Below, in pieces: positions 13,151 through 15,122 of a DNA stretch of 15,122 nt. The translations under genes were made by a program, and so were the position numbers. This DNA is from JBBRYW01 sp038253945 (GTDB lineage Bacteria; Actinomycetota; Thermoleophilia; Gaiellales; Gaiellaceae): contig JBBSGR010000029.1 of NCBI GenBank assembly GCA_038253945.1, positions 1 to 15,122 on the forward strand, given 5' to 3'. Each line of letters opens with the position of its first letter. Within the stretch, counting starts at the first letter, position 1. The notes below the pieces were generated by a model. The model searched no databases. It was not told the DNA's origin and worked only from the letters and a program-made list of their open reading frames with translations.

Positions 13151-13798
13151 TTACGCGGGGGACATCGTCAAGCGCTCGGACTGCCGGATGCGGTCCGGGC
13201 TGAACTGCGCGTCGAACTCGATCCGCCGCTGGTGGCGGAACGGCAGCTCGTGCTTGTGCTTGAGGCGATAGACATTGTCCGCGTCGGCGGTGAAGGTCGC
13301 ACCGTCGTTCGTGCGCCAGACGATCCTGAACGTGCTCTTGATCTGCCCCGGCCCGGCCGGCTCGAAGGTCTCGACGAGCGGATCGACGCTGACGAGCTCG
13401 GGCGCCTCGACTTTGCCGTCAACCTTGAAGTCGCCCTCGACATGTTGCACCTGGAAGTCGTTGCCGCGCGGCCCGTGATAAGTGACCTTGCTGACCGTGT
13501 CGAGCGTGTCACCGGACTCGAAGCGCAGGTGGCGCTCGTATTCGTACCCGTCCGAGATCTTGAACAGGTCGTGGGTGCCGGGCGGGTACTTGCTGAACGT
13601 CGGGAAGCCCATGATGATGCAGGGCGCCATCAGGCCCATCTTGAACCCGACCGGTCCGGGATTCGTGACGAGGTCGGTCGCGACCGTCCCTTCGTGCGGG
13701 GCTCCCATTCCGCCGCCCCGCATCTTGAAGCTCTCGCCGTTGACCGTTCCGTGCAAGAGAGTCTTTTGCTCGAGTCTCGGTGGGATGACGATCTCCAT
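13151..13798 (-). CDS. GFP-family beta-barrel protein with non-canonical I-M-G chromophore site
   Basis: 215 residues, a little shorter than animal GFP-like proteins (about 220-238). By eye it follows them nearly end to end: H-G-T-V-N-G-E-S-F (DsRed E-G-T-V-N-G-H-E-F), G-A-P-H-E-G (G-R-P-Y-E-G), I-I-M-G-F-P-T-F-S-K-Y-P (GFP L-T-Y-G-V-Q-C-F-S-R-Y-P), D-G-Y-E-Y-E-R (E-G-Y-V-Q-E-R), V-Y-R-L-K-H-K-H-E-L-P (DsRed I-Y-M-A-K-K-P-V-Q-L-P), R-Q-S-E-R (E-Q-Y-E-R). The central tripeptide is Ile62-Met63-Gly64. The cyclisation glycine is kept, but the aromatic residue is Met, so ordinary fluorescence is not expected. Arg89 and Glu208 align with GFP Arg96 and Glu222. The ATG follows AGGAAGAGAGG. No signal peptide. 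It leads an operon with the cyclase-ATPase gene. Function unknown; the fold assignment is the strong part. Confidence 0.85.
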   Translation of the reverse strand: MEIVIPPRLEQKTLLHGTVNGESFKMRGGGMGAPHEGTVATDLVTNPGPVGFKMGLMAPCIIMGFPTFSKYPPGTHDLFKISDGYEYERHLRFESGDTLDTVSKVTYHGPRGNDFQVQHVEGDFKVDGKVEAPELVSVDPLVETFEPAGPGQIKSTFRIVWRTNDGATFTADADNVYRLKHKHELPFRHQRRIEFDAQFSPDRIRQSERLTMSPA

Positions 13799-13871
13799 CG
13801 CGCCTCTCTTCCTGAAGGGGCCGCAGGCCGAAGAATTGAGCGGGTTCTAACCTGCGGGCCGGGAAAAGACA

Positions 13872-13902
13872 AGAGCCGCCCGGACCGGGTCCGGGCGGCT
13901 CT
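13872..13902 (-). terminator. Strong hairpin terminator
   Basis: Arms 13872-13886 and 13888-13902 are perfectly complementary over 15 bp (very GC-rich) around one central base. Read on the minus strand the hairpin is followed by TGTCTTTTCCC, a partial U-tract, and it lies 18 bases after the stop of the 67-residue gene. It separates that gene from the GFP-like operon, whose own promoter must then lie between about 13799 and 13870. Confidence 0.8.
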
Positions 13903-13920
13903 GCCTCCCCTGTCCCCGCC

Positions 13921-14124
13921 TCAGACCGGAGCGACGATCGCGGGCGTTGCGGCCTCGCGGGTGCGACGGTGCGCCAAGACCGGGCCCAGCGAGCTCAGCG
14001 CGCGCCGGACGCGCGACTCACGGGGAGCGGCCTGGGCAGCCAGGCGATAGCGCATGGCCTCGCGCAGCAAGTCGTCGTTACGGGCCCTGGCGAGCTCTTG
14101 CATGACGATCGGGTGAGACAGCAT
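13921..14124 (-). CDS. Small basic hypothetical protein
   Basis: 67 residues. The ATG at 14124 is chosen because AAGGAGT lies a few bases before it; the same frame continues far upstream, but only as the antisense of the protease gene. The sequence is M-L-S-H-P-I-V-M-Q-E-L-A-R-A-R at the start, then N-D-D-L-L-R-E-A-M-R-Y-R-L-A-A-Q, a basic middle and a hydrophobic end P-A-I-V-A-P-V. Two amphipathic helices are likely. There is no recognised family. It is divergent from the subtilisin-like gene and followed by a strong terminator, so it is its own transcription unit. Confidence 0.68.
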   Translation of the reverse strand: MLSHPIVMQELARARNDDLLREAMRYRLAAQAAPRESRVRRALSSLGPVLAHRRTREAATPAIVAPV

Positions 14125-14187
14125 CTTCGACTCCTTGCTCGTCGGTGACAACCACAAGACGGGCGCCGCGTCCCCTTTCTTCCCTCG

Positions 14188-14193
14188 TAGACT
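14188..14193 (+). promoter_or_regulatory. -10-like element of the subtilisin-family gene
   Basis: TAGACT ends six bases before the GTG at 14200 and fits TANNNT at leaderless spacing. No clear ribosome binding site precedes the GTG, which agrees with this reading. No -35 is evident. Confidence 0.4.
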
Positions 14194-14199
14194 CGATGA

Positions 14200-15018
14200 G
14201 TGTCGCGCGAGCCGCTTCCTGCCTGGAGCCTTCCCGCCGAAGCTCTCGAAGCGCTGGCGGTGTCCGCGGACTGGCCCGAGCTGGTCACGCGGGGTTGGGC
14301 GTGGGGAGGGGCGACCGGAGCCGGCGTGCGCGTCTGCATACTCGACAGCGGCATCGAGCCCGGTCATCCGCTCGTCGGGTCCATCGACCGGTCGGTGGCG
14401 CTGACCTCGGTGGGTGAGGAGGTGACGGTCGTGGACGACACCGAAGGTGACCTGTGCGGGCACGGGACCGCGTGCGCAGGCATAGTCCGAGCGCTGGCGC
14501 CCGATTGCTCGATCTCCAGCGTGCGCGTCCTCGGTGCTGGGTACACCGGCAGCGGGAGCGTCCTGCTGGCGGGTCTCCGCTGGGCGATCGAGCAAGACTA
14601 CGACGTGATCAACATGAGCCTCTCGACGACGAAGCGGCAGTTTGCGAGCACGTTGCACGAGCTCGCCGACAGCGCTTATTTCCGCCGCACGATGCTGATC
14701 GCGTCGGCCCACCACATGCCCGTCGAGAGCTATCCCTGGCGCTTTTCCTCAGTCATCTCAGTGGGCAGCCACGAGGAGGACGACCCCTACGCCTACTACT
14801 ACAACCCGCGCCCACCGGTCGAGTTCTTCGCGCGCGGACTCAACATCGAGGTCGCCTGGCTGGGCGGTGGCAGCCTGCATGTATCGGGGAACAGCTTCGC
14901 AACCCCTCACGTCACCGGGATCTGCGCCCTCGTCTTGAGCAAACACCGGGAGCTGACGCCGTTCCAGCTCAAGAGCCTGCTCTATCTGACTGCGTCGAAC
15001 GTGGGAGGTGAGCGATGA
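14200..15018 (+). CDS. Subtilisin-family (S8) serine peptidase-like protein
   Basis: 272 residues. The catalytic triad is easily seen: Asp49 in V-C-I-L-D-S-G-I, His88 in C-G-H-G-T-A-C-A-G, Ser232 in G-N-S-F-A-T-P-H-V-T-G. V-I-N-M-S-L-S (136-142) is the usual substrate-binding strand. Where subtilisins have A-A-G-N, with the oxyanion-hole Asn, this protein reads I-A-S-A-H-H-M-P-V-E, so that Asn is not present and activity may be altered. There is no signal peptide and almost no propeptide, so it is probably cytoplasmic, and the length is just a catalytic domain. The next gene overlaps its stop (ATGA). The GTG start has no clear ribosome binding site. Confidence 0.9.
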   Translation: MSREPLPAWSLPAEALEALAVSADWPELVTRGWAWGGATGAGVRVCILDSGIEPGHPLVGSIDRSVALTSVGEEVTVVDDTEGDLCGHGTACAGIVRALAPDCSISSVRVLGAGYTGSGSVLLAGLRWAIEQDYDVINMSLSTTKRQFASTLHELADSAYFRRTMLIASAHHMPVESYPWRFSSVISVGSHEEDDPYAYYYNPRPPVEFFARGLNIEVAWLGGGSLHVSGNSFATPHVTGICALVLSKHRELTPFQLKSLLYLTASNVGGER

Positions 15019-15122
15019 GCCGCGAGGAGCTCCGGGCGGCGGTGGCTGCGGGCGTGCTCGGCGCCGAGGAGTCGTTCCAAGGACTTTTGCAATCCGTGGT
15101 GGAAGTCGCTCGAGCGATCTTC
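15015..15122 (+). CDS. Start of a coupled gene, possibly GAF-domain protein (partial)
   Basis: 36 codons before the window ends. The ATG overlaps the protease stop (ATGA) and follows GGGAGGTGAGCG, so the two are translationally coupled. It reads M-S-R-E-E-L-R-A-A-V-A-A-G-V-L-G, then S-F-Q-G-L-L-Q-S-V-V-E-V-A-R-A-I-F. The last helix looks like the first helix of a GAF domain (L-L-x-x-V-V-x-x-A-R-x-I-F), which would make it a small-molecule sensor. Too little is seen to be sure. Confidence 0.6.
   Translation, partial: MSREELRAAVAAGVLGAEESFQGLLQSVVEVARAIF

Noticed and set aside
12779..14050. 423-codon plus-strand frame opposite the cyclase start and the GFP-like gene
   Set aside because: Crosses the strong terminator and two real minus-strand genes; low-complexity composition typical of high-GC antisense.
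14125..14715. N-terminal extension of the 67-residue minus-strand gene to 14715
   Set aside because: That part is antisense to the subtilisin-family catalytic motifs, and the ATG at 14124 has its own strong ribosome binding site.
1..15122. tRNA gene as integration target, CRISPR array, rRNA
   Set aside because: Looked for and not seen; no regularly spaced repeats, and the cores lie in a protein-coding gene.

Overview
This is a high-GC, gene-dense bacterial window. Several things point to an actinomycete: the codon use, a LexA box of the GAAC-N4-GTTC type, and several genes with a TANNNT -10 element only 6-9 nt before the start codon, as in leaderless transcription. The gene families would suit a soil Thermoleophilia-like lineage, but that placement is inference and no ribosomal RNA is present to confirm it.

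Left third (1-5045): the 3' end of a family 2 glycosyltransferase gene is interrupted by a 4.9-kb integrated element. The last codons of the gene (M-E-S-N-K-D-L-R-stop) occur twice, at 128-154 and 5019-5045. They share a 15-bp identical core, followed only by synonymous changes. Both ends also carry a tandem pair of an 11-bp GTGCAACCCGC-like repeat, which looks like recombinase arm sites. The cargo is an alpha/beta hydrolase, a small cysteine-rich protein, a protein with a HEPN-like R-D-x3-H motif, and a minus-strand cluster: an unrecognised protein, a ribbon-helix-helix-like protein, a helix-turn-helix protein of terminase-small-subunit type, a coiled-coil protein and a piece resembling the C-terminus of a terminase large subunit. 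I see no integrase, so the element looks phage-derived and non-autonomous.

Middle (5088-8497): two adjoining minus-strand chromosomal genes, an M29 aminopeptidase and a SAM methyltransferase, both contain frameshifts (three in about 1.9 kb). Divergent from them is dinB (DNA polymerase IV), with a perfect LexA palindrome overlapping its start codon. Next (8660-10067) comes a tightly coupled plus-strand operon: ECF sigma factor, small helical protein and cyclodeaminase/cyclohydrolase-family protein.

Right third (10040-15122): a minus-strand two-gene operon encodes a 215-residue protein that reads as a GFP-family beta-barrel, with chromophore-position tripeptide I-M-G and counterparts of GFP Arg96 and Glu222. 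Nine bases downstream starts a 1033-residue class III nucleotide cyclase / STAND-type ATPase / TPR-like protein. GFP-family proteins are known mainly from animals, so a bacterial member coupled to a cyclase-ATPase is the most striking item here. The window ends with a strong hairpin terminator, a 67-residue protein gene, a subtilisin-family protein whose usual oxyanion Asn is not evident, and the start of a translationally coupled gene that runs off the end.
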